DNA of 64,000 bases from Merdivicinus sp050943495 (GCA_050943495.1 JBMNPH010000002.1:186001-250000); one strand, 5' to 3'; positions 1 to 8,026 are shown, counted from the stretch's first letter. Notes: a model not told the origin generated them from the letters alone. Numbers and translations are program-made.

Positions 1-312
1 CGAAGGTGCAGCACAGATAGCACCGATCCATTTATCGTGATCCCGGCACCAAAGTACCGCTTCTTTTACCACGGGGGATGCTTCCAAATTCAACGTCCCG
101 GGCATTCCGCCGGGGAGAATCACCGCATCTGCTTTGGTAATATCAATTTCATCTACTGTCAAATCGCATCCGACTGGGATCCGATGGGAACCGATTGCTA
201 CTTCTCCATTTACGCCGACCGTGCGCACATCTAGCTCGCAGCGGCGCAGAAAATCAATCGGAGTCAAAGCCTCTACCTCTTCAAATCCATTTGCCAAAAA
301 TACATAAATCAT
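1..312 (-). CDS. DJ-1/PfpI (ThiJ) family protein, 3' part missing
   Basis: The leftward reading frame starts at ATG 312 behind a GAGGTG ribosome site and runs off the left edge, so only the first 104 codons are visible. The opening MIYVFLANGFEEVEAL carries the Glu pair typical of DJ-1 enzymes, VILPGGMPG follows near residue 65, and AICAAPS near the cut end holds the nucleophile-elbow cysteine of the family. Relatives are glyoxalase/deglycase-like stress proteins, and some are annotated as thiamine-phosphate proteins; sequence alone does not choose between these. It lies 18 nt behind the GNAT gene and probably ends the tmk operon. The family call is firm, the reaction is not. Confidence 0.9.
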   Translation of the reverse strand, partial: MIYVFLANGFEEVEALTPIDFLRRCELDVRTVGVNGEVAIGSHRIPVGCDLTVDEIDITKADAVILPGGMPGTLNLEASPVVKEAVLWCRDHDKWIGAICAAPS

Positions 313-330
313 TTAAAACACCTCACTATG

Positions 331-1161
331 TTAATCAAGCATCAGAGACATATAAAGCGTTTCCGGAAACTCTATTCGAAGGGAACGGTTGTCCGAGAGC
401 ATTCGTCCCATTCCGTACGGAATCCGCTGAGATCCTGAAAAGACATACGGACTGCGGACTTTTGCATGTTGGATATTAAGCTTTGTTAAAACAGCCTGTG
501 CGGCTGGTATGACATCCGGAACGGTACATTCTCGCAGAAATAAAGTTCCATCCTCCAGAAAAGTACAGGCTGCATAGCCCGGCTCAGGTGCATCAATCCG
601 AAAAACTTCTCCTGAAAACTGTCGAATCTCTTCGTAAATATATCGCAATTCCGAAAGAGGATGTACTACCCCACTTCCAAGTTTTTCAAGAAATTGAGCA
701 CGCATACGGCAAAAATCCGAAAAACTACATAAACTGACAGGAAAAATAGCTTCTCCCGAAGCATCGATTTCCCCTTCCCATAGGAAAAAATCTGCATGAT
801 ATCCCAGTTTTTCATACATGGCAAAGAGGGTGCGTTCTGCCGGAACCAGTACGCTGAAGTTACATCCCCGTTGACTCATGATTTGTTTAGCAAAACCATC
901 CAGTTTCCGCATCAGTCCACGATGTCGATATTCTGGAAGTGTTGCTACTGCATATACATATGCCCCTTTTTGTCCGTTGATTTCCACGTTCATCAGTGTC
1001 ATCATCGATACAGGGCGGCCATTTTCTCTCCAAACCAGCGTTTCCGAAGGAACAAACCGTTTCCGGTAATAAAAATTCAGATATTCCTGAGGACCGCCGA
1101 AACATGCAAACCAGATTCGTTCCAAATCGTACTGGTCTTCCCTTTTGGCCAAGTCCAACAC
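331..1161 (-). CDS. GNAT family N-acetyltransferase
   Basis: This 276-residue protein uses a GTG start at 1161 with GAGGTG seven bases upstream. Residues 70-87 (YAVATLPEYRHRGLMRKL) form the acetyl-CoA binding motif A with the R-x-x-G-L/R-G loop, followed by a beta strand ending FSVLVPAE and a MYEKLGYH motif B. It is longer than a single GNAT domain, and the C-terminal half resembles the second lobe of Eis-like acetyltransferases, though I see no second motif A. The acceptor substrate is unknown. It lies 21 nt after the DUF2156 gene and 18 nt before the DJ-1 gene, so it is probably in the tmk operon. Confidence 0.87.
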   Translation of the reverse strand: MLDLAKREDQYDLERIWFACFGGPQEYLNFYYRKRFVPSETLVWRENGRPVSMMTLMNVEINGQKGAYVYAVATLPEYRHRGLMRKLDGFAKQIMSQRGCNFSVLVPAERTLFAMYEKLGYHADFFLWEGEIDASGEAIFPVSLCSFSDFCRMRAQFLEKLGSGVVHPLSELRYIYEEIRQFSGEVFRIDAPEPGYAACTFLEDGTLFLRECTVPDVIPAAQAVLTKLNIQHAKVRSPYVFSGSQRIPYGMGRMLSDNRSLRIEFPETLYMSLMLD

Positions 1162-1182
1162 GGAATTTCACCTCATCTTCCT

Positions 1183-2073
1183 TTATACCTGTGTAAACTC
1201 CACAATATAATCTTCCAGAATTTGATACGGATCGTAGGAAAGCTTAGCCTTGCGCAGTCCTTCTGAACCGGTGTCATCCTCTCGGTTAACATATGCAAAT
1301 CCTTCCATAGCATGTTCCACAAACTGCTGATTCATTAGCGGATAGGCGCCTTCTACATCAGAAAATGCCTTTTCAATATGCACAATAAACGTATCAGAAT
1401 TTAAAGGCTCTCCAATCGTATAGGCAACCAATCTTCCATCCAAACGGATACAGCCGCCACGAAAATCAAGATCCCAAAAGTGTTGAAACGCCTGTCGCAC
1501 GGCGCAGCTCTCGGCTTTTGCAGAACCTTCGGAACAGCGATTATGTTCCTGGCACCAAAGCCGCTGCAATTCCATACATTCCTTGAGATTTTCCTGGGAA
1601 ATCGGTTCATAAGACCAATTTTTTTTCTTTATCCGATTTACATAATTTCGTTTTGGCTGCAATTTACGTCCTGCCAAAGTCCGAAGCCGTTCCCGCTCGT
1701 AAATGTAATCGAACATATTACGATCGGAATGAATCGTCAATTCTCCTGGATAAAGAACTTCCAGCTTAGCTTTATCTTCCGCAGGTACCCAATACATTTT
1801 AAGGGGGCATCCAGCTTCCTTACACCAAGCGCGCAGTTTTTCCACAGCCGCTTTCAAATCCCCCTGCCCGATTGGGCACATAAACATCCAGTTTCCTTGG
1901 TCACCAGACTTGATATATAGAAAGCCTTGCTCTTCACAAATTTCTGCGTGATAGGTTTTTCTCCAAATAAACAGATTGCCGAATGAATATTGGTCGCCAG
2001 GATAATTTTTCTCCCGCAGATAACGGGTTACCATTTCCCTATCGGCAAGCTCAATCGGTCGAAATTTTAACAT
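1183..2073 (-). CDS. DUF2156 domain protein (LPG-synthase C-terminal-like)
   Basis: This 296-residue protein starts at ATG 2073 behind AAGGAG, and its first codons overlap the tmk stop. The opening FRPIELADREMVTRYL, the GDQYSFGNLFIW segment and the basic LAGRKLQPKRNYVNRIKKK stretch near residues 135-153 are typical of DUF2156, a duplicated GNAT-like fold related to the catalytic part of phosphatidylglycerol lysyltransferase. There are no membrane segments, so it is not a full MprF. In that fold the aminoacyl donor would be a charged tRNA, but the acceptor here is unknown. Its overlap with tmk and short gap to a GNAT gene suggest co-translation. Family call firm, role unknown. Confidence 0.85.
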   Translation of the reverse strand: MLKFRPIELADREMVTRYLREKNYPGDQYSFGNLFIWRKTYHAEICEEQGFLYIKSGDQGNWMFMCPIGQGDLKAAVEKLRAWCKEAGCPLKMYWVPAEDKAKLEVLYPGELTIHSDRNMFDYIYERERLRTLAGRKLQPKRNYVNRIKKKNWSYEPISQENLKECMELQRLWCQEHNRCSEGSAKAESCAVRQAFQHFWDLDFRGGCIRLDGRLVAYTIGEPLNSDTFIVHIEKAFSDVEGAYPLMNQQFVEHAMEGFAYVNREDDTGSEGLRKAKLSYDPYQILEDYIVEFTQV

Positions 2074-2756
2074 TCTGACTCCTTATTTGATTTCATCCCA
2101 CGGTCAATTGCCGCAAGAATCTGATTGGTAATTTTTTCAACTGGCAGCGGATCATGTCCGTCATCACAGCGAATTATAGACCAGCCACCTTGTTCTGCCG
2201 CATAAGCCGCTGTCTCCTGACATTGTTTTAAATATTGTCGATTTTTTTCATGAATATCCTTCTTGAACTCATCTCCATGATAACGATTCAGAATCAGACG
2301 ATCTGCTACATCCCGATTCATATCAAGGAAAATAATTTGATTTGGCCTAGGAAGTCCTATTTTCTGATATTCCAGATCATCCAACCATTCCAAATAGGCC
2401 GCCCATTCTGACTGCGGCAACTTTCCCATTTGATGAATCGCATTGGAACTGACATATCTTGTTGCCAGAATCGTCATACCGTCCTGATATGATTTTTCCC
2501 AGAATTTCTTAAAGCTTGCATAGCGATCGACTGCATAGAACAAAGAAGCTGCATAAGCGTTCACACCGGCCGGATCTTCTGAAAATTCTCCATTCAGGTA
2601 CATCCGAACCAGAGCAGAAGAAGGCTCCTTATAATCTGGGAATGAGATAACCTGTACTATTTCTCCACGCTTCCGCAATTCCTCTGCCACATGTTCTGTC
2701 TGGGTCGATTTTCCGCAGCCATCCAATCCATCCAGTACATATAGTTTTCCCTGCAT
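2067..2756 (-). CDS. tmk: Thymidylate (dTMP) kinase
   Basis: This 229-residue P-loop kinase converts dTMP to dTDP in the cytoplasm. The Walker A loop is GLDGCGKST at residues 9-17, followed by the usual VQVISFPDYKEPSS segment. ATRYVSSNAIHQ stands where classical enzymes have DRY...SSxAYQ, so the Asp is replaced by Thr; I recall similar substitutions in clostridial relatives. The LID region is NRYHGDEFKKDIHEKNRQYL. The start ATG at 2756 shares one base with the TGA of the upstream ThyX-like gene, and the end overlaps the DUF2156 start, so translation is probably coupled. A related deoxynucleoside kinase is the main alternative. Confidence 0.88.
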   Translation of the reverse strand: MQGKLYVLDGLDGCGKSTQTEHVAEELRKRGEIVQVISFPDYKEPSSALVRMYLNGEFSEDPAGVNAYAASLFYAVDRYASFKKFWEKSYQDGMTILATRYVSSNAIHQMGKLPQSEWAAYLEWLDDLEYQKIGLPRPNQIIFLDMNRDVADRLILNRYHGDEFKKDIHEKNRQYLKQCQETAAYAAEQGGWSIIRCDDGHDPLPVEKITNQILAAIDRGMKSNKESEC

Positions 2757-3385
2757 CAGGATGCTTCCCCTTTCCGCACGATCAGTTCCTGCGCATACGG
2801 CAAGGATTCAATCCATCGACAAAGTACGTGCCACTCCTCCAGTTTATGGTTTTTCCTTGCATGATAAATATTGATCAAATTCTCATAATTTAAAGTACAA
2901 GTACGCATTTGATTATAACTGGATGGCAAGAGCTGAATCAGATCGTACCAGACTGCCTTATCCCGTGTTTCAACAAAATTTTTGCGAAGACTTTCCAACC
3001 ATTCTACAATTTGATCCATATGTGCGATCGTTTCCGGAGACATCTGGTCAGTAGAAAAGTCGCCCCTTTCAATTGGTTTGGCATGCAGTTTATGCATCGT
3101 ACTGGTAGAGTTGGCTACTGTACCGACTTTATAGGTGTCAAATTCCTTCCACCAATAAAGAGGCCCTGTGATATCCACCGATACAAAAATCTGCCGCAGA
3201 AATTTCCGGTCATCACTTCCTGCCCGCGTAAGCCGCATGGCTAAATCAAGGTCATTTGGTCCCAGAAGGCAATTCCCGTTTTCATCCAGATAACTGTCCA
3301 TTCGATCCCAGCTGTTCATTGGATTTCGCATACCGCGGATTGCAGCCAGCATATTCATTACCTGGGTATTGGCTGTTGTGAGCAT
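2756..3385 (-). CDS. Divergent ThyX-like (thymidylate synthase fold) protein
   Basis: I place the start at ATG 3385 (209 residues), with AGGAAAGGA just upstream. The frame stays open to 3550, but that extension runs through the promoter at 3473-3501. The C-terminal half (LLPSSYNQMRTCTLNYENL, then HARKNHKLEEW) resembles the LP...T.N.R.L..F...R pattern of flavin-dependent thymidylate synthase. The catalytic RHRxxSxNExSxR region is replaced by WWKEFDTYKVG and TVANSTSTMH, keeping only an N-x-x-S core. It is therefore unlikely to be an ordinary ThyX. Position directly ahead of tmk fits a thymidylate or related flavin role. Assignment is by remote resemblance only. Confidence 0.6.
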   Translation of the reverse strand: MLTTANTQVMNMLAAIRGMRNPMNSWDRMDSYLDENGNCLLGPNDLDLAMRLTRAGSDDRKFLRQIFVSVDITGPLYWWKEFDTYKVGTVANSTSTMHKLHAKPIERGDFSTDQMSPETIAHMDQIVEWLESLRKNFVETRDKAVWYDLIQLLPSSYNQMRTCTLNYENLINIYHARKNHKLEEWHVLCRWIESLPYAQELIVRKGEAS

Positions 3386-3412
3386 ATTGATCCTTTCCTT
3401 TGTCCACCTGAC

Positions 3413-3435
3413 AAAAAGCGTGCCATCCTGCACGC
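3413..3435 (-). terminator. Hairpin plus U5 in the leader of the ThyX-like/tmk operon (candidate attenuator)
   Basis: Read leftward, GCGTGC (3435-3430) pairs with GCACGC (3423-3418) around a 6-nt loop and is followed at once by five T (3417-3413). It lies between the promoter at 3473-3501 and the start codon at 3385, where a terminator would only make sense as an attenuator. The 6-bp stem is short, so the strength is uncertain. Confidence 0.45.
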
Positions 3436-3472
3436 TGACATCTTTTCTTTTTTGGCAAAAGCCTTTGACGTT

Positions 3473-3501
3473 ATTATACCACATCCGTCGCCATCTTACA
3501 A
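3473..3501 (-). promoter_or_regulatory. SigA-type promoter of the ThyX-like/tmk operon
   Basis: Leftward -35 TTGTAA (3501-3496), 17-bp spacer, -10 TATAAT (3478-3473) preceded by TGG, an extended -10. The predicted start near 3466 leaves a leader of about 80 nt before ATG 3385. Confidence 0.65.
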
Positions 3502-3543
3502 CACCTGATCCGCTTTTCGGACCATACTTTTTTAAATTTCCTA

Positions 3544-3572
3544 TTGACAAATTGTTATTTTACTGCTATAAT
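3544..3572 (+). promoter_or_regulatory. Consensus promoter of tRNA-Thr
   Basis: -35 TTGACA (3544-3549), 17-bp spacer, -10 TATAAT (3567-3572): a perfect vegetative promoter. The predicted start lies about 18 nt before the mature tRNA. Confidence 0.85.
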
Positions 3573-3596
3573 ATAAAAGCTGTTCCAATTCAGTAT

Positions 3597-3672
3597 GCTG
3601 ATATGGCTCAGGAGGCAGAGCACGTCCTTGGTAAGGACGAGGTCACCAGTTCGAATCTGGTTATCAGCTCCA
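3597..3672 (+). tRNA. tRNA-Thr (anticodon GGT)
   Basis: The cloverleaf can be drawn by hand. Acceptor GCTGATA (3597-3603) pairs with TATCAGC (3662-3668), and the anticodon stem CGTCC/GGACG encloses loop TTGGTAA with anticodon GGT. The T arm is CCAGTTCGAATCTGG with the invariant TTCGAAT loop, and CCA is encoded (3670-3672) after discriminator T. It reads ACC and ACU. It is a solitary gene with its own consensus promoter and a terminator 13 nt downstream, transcribed away from the tmk operon. Confidence 0.97.
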
Positions 3673-3684
3673 ATATTGTGATGA

Positions 3685-3717
3685 AAAACACGTGTCTTTT
3701 GTCGGCGCGTGTTTTTT
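3685..3717 (+). terminator. Terminator of tRNA-Thr
   Basis: AACACG (3687-3692) pairs with CGTGTT (3708-3713) across a 15-nt loop, and the T-run continues to 3717. Confidence 0.75.
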
Positions 3718-3725
3718 CGTTATTC

Positions 3726-3766
3726 AAAAAATTCCCGCACTTCCTGGTGAGAAATGCGGGAATTTT
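3726..3766 (-). terminator. Terminator of the Gfo/Idh/MocA gene (works on both strands)
   Basis: An 11-bp stem, AATTCCCGCA against TGCGGGAATT with flanking A/T runs, sits seven bases after the stop at 3774. Leftward it ends in six T (3731-3726). The tRNA-side transcript would meet it as a backup terminator. Confidence 0.85.
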
Positions 3767-3773
3767 GGATTGA

Positions 3774-4964
3774 TTACATATAACGCTGGGGATCAAAGGT
3801 CTTTTCCGGTACAGCCCAATCCATACCAGCTTCTGAGGGGAGAAGCCCCTTTTCATAGCAGGTCAGGCAATCCTGCGTGAATCCATGCACGAAAGTACCG
3901 GCAGGATTTTCTTCCCGATAAATACGGTCGGCAGGCAGATTGTAAATAGGCGCCTCCCGGAAGAATCCGGTGCAGACTGCCAGGTGCGGCAATACAGCGG
4001 GAACCGGGCAGGAAATTTCCTTACCGAATTCGATGGCATCCAACAATGCAACAATTTTTTCCGCATTGCTAGTATGAGCTTGCGGTGCACCATAATCGAC
4101 TACGGATCCGTCCTTGAATTCTGCAATAATATGAGGATTTCCAGCTGGCTTTTCCATTGTAATTACTGCGTTTTCAAACTCATAACAGAAACGAGGTTCA
4201 ATTTCCACATCACCGCTGTGAGTAGCAATGTACAAGAATTCTCCGCCATTTGCAAAATTGCCTTTTGCAAAGCAGGTATCGAAACTCTCAATATCTTTTG
4301 CACGATAAGTCGCATAAGTGACCTTTTCAGGAAGCGCAGCGGAAGAAATCTTATCACCCATTACGAAGAAAAGATTATGCAGATAGTGAGCAGTTGCATT
4401 GGTCGCTACGGAATCCTGTACCAAATAGCCGTCTTTATCATGAATTCTGCCTTTCCAGGAACTGGTGAGATAGTATGGATCGTACCGTTTCCAGGAAATA
4501 AATGTTTTCAGCATGACTGGTTTCCCGAATTTACCTGCCAAGATATCCTTTTTCATGGAGAGAATCGGTGTACAGAACGACCATTGGAACCCAACTCCCA
4601 GGAACTTTCCATATTCTTTCGCAGCCTGTTCCAGATCTTTTGCGTCCTTCATCTCCACAGTCAACGGCTTTTCACATAATACATGGGAACCTTTCTGCAT
4701 AGCTAAAATACACTGCTCTTTGTGAAAGCGAATCGGACAGGAAATGATTGCTAAATCTGCATGATCGACTGCGTAATAATCCTCCAGAGAGGAATAAAAT
4801 GGAATCTTGCGTGCCTTTACCCATTCCAAATCGACCGAGGAAACGAAAGGATCTACAATTCCTCCCAGTTCGAATCTGGCCTCATCTACACATTCCGAGA
4901 GCAATTTCAAATAATAACCGCCGTATCCGGTTGCACCAGATAACACAATCCGAATTTTTTTCAT
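3774..4964 (-). CDS. Gfo/Idh/MocA family NAD(P)-dependent oxidoreductase
   Basis: This 396-residue cytoplasmic protein has an N-terminal Rossmann fold (IRIVLSGATGYGGYY), the family signature CEKPL with EKP at residues 98-100, and a C-terminal alpha/beta domain containing IHDKDGYLVQDSVATNATAHYLHNLF. The Rossmann loop reads GATGYG rather than the usual GxGxxG/A. The family oxidises or reduces sugar and inositol derivatives; the substrate cannot be told from sequence. The start ATG 4964 follows GAGG. An AraC regulator lies upstream on the same strand and a second family member lies just beyond it, suggesting a small sugar-derivative pathway. Confidence 0.9.
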   Translation of the reverse strand: MKKIRIVLSGATGYGGYYLKLLSECVDEARFELGGIVDPFVSSVDLEWVKARKIPFYSSLEDYYAVDHADLAIISCPIRFHKEQCILAMQKGSHVLCEKPLTVEMKDAKDLEQAAKEYGKFLGVGFQWSFCTPILSMKKDILAGKFGKPVMLKTFISWKRYDPYYLTSSWKGRIHDKDGYLVQDSVATNATAHYLHNLFFVMGDKISSAALPEKVTYATYRAKDIESFDTCFAKGNFANGGEFLYIATHSGDVEIEPRFCYEFENAVITMEKPAGNPHIIAEFKDGSVVDYGAPQAHTSNAEKIVALLDAIEFGKEISCPVPAVLPHLAVCTGFFREAPIYNLPADRIYREENPAGTFVHGFTQDCLTCYEKGLLPSEAGMDWAVPEKTFDPQRYM

Positions 4965-5051
4965 ACTAGGACCTCACAATCTCGTACAAATCGTACATTT
5001 TCTACATTTCATTATACTGATTTTCCAAAACATTTGTCATACTCTTTTGTT

Positions 5052-5882
5052 TTAAAATACGTCAATTTTGCGGTCTGCCAATTTTCGATATTGATTCGGG
5101 GTGCTGCCTGTGTCACTTTTAAAGGAACGAATAAAATTATTCACATCCCCAAAACCGCATCGAAATGCTACCTCACTGATTGGCAATTTACTGTGAATTA
5201 GCAGTTCTCGCGCTCGAGAAACACGCACCTTCATTAAATATTGTTTAGGGCTGTATCCTGTCTGTTCCTTAAAACAGTGGGACAAATAATATAAATCCAC
5301 ATAAAAATTGCGAGCTAACTCTTCAATCCGGATGGGCTGCATATAATTTTCATCCAAATATTTTTGAATATTATAAATTACAGCATGCATCGGATTATCG
5401 AGTTTCGGAAAATACTCACGCTTCTTTCGATAGAGTGAAATCAGCAATTTTTTCAGACTCAGGGCGCAAAGATCATTGCTGAAAGTTCCAGGTGTTTCCC
5501 GCTCGGTGATTACAATATCGAAGAATTCCGAAAATTCCGCCTCCATACCCGTGACATCAATCACATGGCAAAAGTTTACTGGGCGGTTTTTCAGCAAAGA
5601 AATCAATACAGGTTCATTTACCAGACGATCTGCCTGTTCAGCCGATATAGTTGCATAATAGCGTTGAAACGGCGCCTGCAGCAGGAACCCTTCATGCTCT
5701 TCCAAATTGCTGAACAAAATCATGTGATTGGGGTTGGCGATATATTCCTGTCCACCGATTCGAACTCGGATACTTCCGCCCGTGATATACATGAATTCAT
5801 ACGCATGATGAAAGTGCCTTCCAAAGCAGGTATTGGTATTTCGATAACATGCTTCTAGAATTAAGGGGTCGCGCTGGTCCAT
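5052..5882 (-). CDS. AraC family transcriptional regulator
   Basis: The protein has 276 residues when begun at ATG 5882, which has AAAGGAG six bases upstream. A longer frame from TTG 5897 would place that ribosome site inside the gene, so I reject it. The N-terminus is a cupin sensor domain (FGRHFHHAYEFMYITGGS, with metal- or sugar-facing His). The C-terminal 100 residues contain two helix-turn-helix units, IRIEELARNFYVDLYYLSH and PISEVAFRCGFGDVNNFIRS. It lies between two Gfo/Idh/MocA genes, divergent from the one at 6046, and probably controls one or both in response to a sugar-like ligand. Confidence 0.92.
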   Translation of the reverse strand: MDQRDPLILEACYRNTNTCFGRHFHHAYEFMYITGGSIRVRIGGQEYIANPNHMILFSNLEEHEGFLLQAPFQRYYATISAEQADRLVNEPVLISLLKNRPVNFCHVIDVTGMEAEFSEFFDIVITERETPGTFSNDLCALSLKKLLISLYRKKREYFPKLDNPMHAVIYNIQKYLDENYMQPIRIEELARNFYVDLYYLSHCFKEQTGYSPKQYLMKVRVSRARELLIHSKLPISEVAFRCGFGDVNNFIRSFKSDTGSTPNQYRKLADRKIDVF

Positions 5883-5938
5883 GACTACTCCTTTCAAACA
5901 ACAAAATTTACGTATTAGTACACAAATGGAGATGACAA

Positions 5939-5952
5939 AAAATCATGATTTT
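5939..5952. promoter_or_regulatory. Perfect 14-bp palindrome in the AraC/oxidoreductase divergent region
   Basis: AAAATCATGATTTT is an exact inverted repeat lying 57 bp from the AraC start and 94 bp from the divergent oxidoreductase start. No convincing paired -35/-10 is visible for either gene, so its relation to promoters is uncertain. It is a candidate binding site for the adjacent regulator. AraC sites are more often direct repeats, which weakens the case. Confidence 0.35.
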
Positions 5953-6045
5953 ATTGTACTATAAAATCAGTGGAAAAACAATTCTTCATTTTCATGAATT
6001 TTTTGTTGTTTTTTGGCGAGAGAAGACAATTGAAAGGATGATTTT

Positions 6046-7038
6046 ATGCGAATTTGTATAATTGGAACCAGCGGTCACAGCCAAACGATATTGCCGCAGC
6101 TTGATTCCCCCGAGGTATTTCCTCTGACAATCTGCGGATACTGCAAGGGATTTGATGGAGAACGAACTTCCGGTTTGGAACAGAAACTTTTTGTAGATCG
6201 TAAGATGCAGATTCCGCGTTTTGACTCCTATCTGGAAATGTTTGATCAGACCAAGCCGGATCTTGCTGTAATTGACGGAATGTTTTGCGATCATGCCAAA
6301 ATGGCAATCGAAGCGTTGAAACGCGGCATTCATGTCTATATGGATAAACCGGTTGCTACAACTTTGGAGGATCTAGAAGCACTTCGAAAGGCAGCTGCAG
6401 AAAGCTCTGCGAAACTCGGTGCAATGTTTACAACTCGTTATGAGCCGGCATATTATACAGCCCGCCAGCTGATTCGGGAGGGTGTAATCGGACAGGTTCG
6501 ACTCATCAATGCGCAAAAATCGTATCGGCTTGGCAAACGTCCGGAATTTTTTAGCCATCGTGATCAGTTTGGCGGCCTGACCCCATGGGTTTCCATTCAC
6601 ATGCTGGATATGATTCTCTGGCTTACCGGTAAAAAGTGCCGTTCCGTTTTTTCACGTCACAACAGCGCCTGCAACTATGGGAACGGTGATCTGGAAATGA
6701 TTTCCCTCTGTAATTTGGAGTTGGAAGATGATATTTTGGCTAGTGTCAATACAGACTACTATCGGCCAGCAGCCGCTCCGACTCATGGCGATGACCGAAT
6801 CCGAATTGTCGGTACCGATGGTATTCTAGAGATTATCGATGAAAAGCTTTCAATAATTGATGCAAACGGTCCGCGTATGATTGATCCCCTCCCCACCCCA
6901 GATCTTTTTGGCGAGTTCTTACGGCGGATTCAGCAAAATTTGCCGGCGGATGATGGAGATGGTTTGTACAGCACTTATATTTGTCTGAAATTGCGAGATT
7001 CAGCAGATCAGGGAATTGCCCTGTCATTGGAAGACTGA
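6046..7038 (+). CDS. Gfo/Idh/MocA family oxidoreductase
   Basis: This 330-residue protein starts at ATG 6046, with GAAAGG upstream. The N-terminal strand MRICIIGTSGHSQTILPQL carries a Rossmann-like loop with GTSGHS in place of GxGxxG. GIHVYMDKPVATT holds the DKP version of the EKP motif (residues 100-102). The C-terminal domain includes FGGLTPWVSIHMLDMILWLTG with the His expected near the active site. The substrate is unknown, probably a sugar or cyclitol derivative. It is single and divergent from the AraC gene, with a bidirectional terminator right after it. Confidence 0.88.
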   Translation: MRICIIGTSGHSQTILPQLDSPEVFPLTICGYCKGFDGERTSGLEQKLFVDRKMQIPRFDSYLEMFDQTKPDLAVIDGMFCDHAKMAIEALKRGIHVYMDKPVATTLEDLEALRKAAAESSAKLGAMFTTRYEPAYYTARQLIREGVIGQVRLINAQKSYRLGKRPEFFSHRDQFGGLTPWVSIHMLDMILWLTGKKCRSVFSRHNSACNYGNGDLEMISLCNLELEDDILASVNTDYYRPAAAPTHGDDRIRIVGTDGILEIIDEKLSIIDANGPRMIDPLPTPDLFGEFLRRIQQNLPADDGDGLYSTYICLKLRDSADQGIALSLED

Positions 7039-7058
7039 GAACATATTTCTAAGAAAAA

Positions 7059-7090
7059 GGCGTACTGTTACTAAGCAGTACGCCTTTTTT
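7059..7090. terminator. Bidirectional terminator between convergent genes
   Basis: GGCGTACTG (7059-7067) pairs with CAGTACGCC (7076-7084), followed by six T rightward and preceded by an A-run that gives T leftward. It serves the oxidoreductase ending at 7038 and the S1-domain gene ending at 7091. Confidence 0.9.
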
Positions 7091-8026
7091 CTATTCGGAA
7101 TCAGTAAAAACCGTTTCAATAGTCTTACCACTTTCCGGAGTGGAATAAGTCCAGCGATCCATTCGTCCGCTGGTCTGATAATAGCGGATCGGGGCTGGCG
7201 GGCATTTTTCATGAAATGCGTCAATCAAAATCAGCTTAATTTTCATTTTGTCTGGCAAAATGCTTTTGATGTAGACACTCGCCATTTGACCCGGAAAGAC
7301 ATTTTCCCGCCTTTCCGCAAGTCCGGCAAGATTAGGTGTCAGTTCTACAAAAATGCCATATTCCTCTACTGATCGAACGATTCCGCTGACTGTCTCCCCT
7401 GCTTCAAATAAAGCTGCATTTTCTTCCCAATTCCCCAGTAACTCCCGATGACTTAAAGTGATCCGATCTCCTTCAATACTCTTAACAATGGCAAAAATAT
7501 CTTGCCCCACTTCAAAGCGGTCTCTCGGATGAGAAATCCGTGAGATGGATATAGCATCAATCGGGAGAAGAGAAATAATCCCGCATCCAATATCCACAAA
7601 GGCGCCGAATTGTTCCAAATGGGTAACCCGCGCCGGAAGTATGTCACCTGGCCGCAGAAAACGATGCCATTCCATTCGACAACGTTCCTGTGCTTTCCGG
7701 CGTGAAAGTATGGGGCGAAGCTGTCCGTCCATTTCTTCCCGGAATCCAGTGACCATAAAGCAGACAGGTTTGTTTACACGGGATAAAATGGCTATATCTC
7801 GGACAGTTCCTTCCGCAATCCCTAGTGCACACTCTTCCCGCGGAATAATCCCCTTGATCCCGCCCCCTAAATCTACGATTAAATTGTGGCAGCTATCGCA
7901 AACAGCTGCACGTGCCTCCAAAATTTCACCGGTTGACATTGCTTCCCGCAAGCGGTTTAGCGAATGGCATTTGGCGCGGTTTTCCGGTAATTCATAGAGG
8001 AATCCTTCTGGTTGAAATTCTCTCAT
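7091..8026 (-). CDS. S1 RNA-binding domain protein (ribosomal protein S1-like)
   Basis: With ATG 8026 as start the protein has 311 residues and three S1-type OB folds. The first is degenerate (ILEARAAVCD...VDLGGGIKGIIP). The second is clear (GDILPARVTHLEQFGAFVDIG...LSHRELLG), and the third is GETVSGIVRSVEEYGIFVEL. It is shorter than a canonical S1, as is common in Clostridia, and probably binds mRNA at the ribosome. The start is unsettled. ATG 8026 has only AGAAGG two bases away, while an in-frame CTG at 8056 sits eight bases after a strong AAAGGAGG, adding ten residues. An 8-codon out-of-frame mini-ORF also lies in this leader. Confidence 0.85.
   Translation of the reverse strand: MREFQPEGFLYELPENRAKCHSLNRLREAMSTGEILEARAAVCDSCHNLIVDLGGGIKGIIPREECALGIAEGTVRDIAILSRVNKPVCFMVTGFREEMDGQLRPILSRRKAQERCRMEWHRFLRPGDILPARVTHLEQFGAFVDIGCGIISLLPIDAISISRISHPRDRFEVGQDIFAIVKSIEGDRITLSHRELLGNWEENAALFEAGETVSGIVRSVEEYGIFVELTPNLAGLAERRENVFPGQMASVYIKSILPDKMKIKLILIDAFHEKCPPAPIRYYQTSGRMDRWTYSTPESGKTIETVFTDSE

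Noticed and set aside
796..1266. Rightward 156-codon open frame opposite the GNAT gene
   Set aside because: It has no ribosome site, a composition unlike a protein, and lies fully antisense to a clear acetyltransferase and the end of the DUF2156 gene.
3386..3550. N-terminal extension of the ThyX-like protein
   Set aside because: It runs through the promoter and leader; ATG 3385 has the ribosome site.
3608..3856. Leftward 82-codon frame across the tRNA gene
   Set aside because: It crosses tRNA-Thr and two terminators, so it cannot be a gene.
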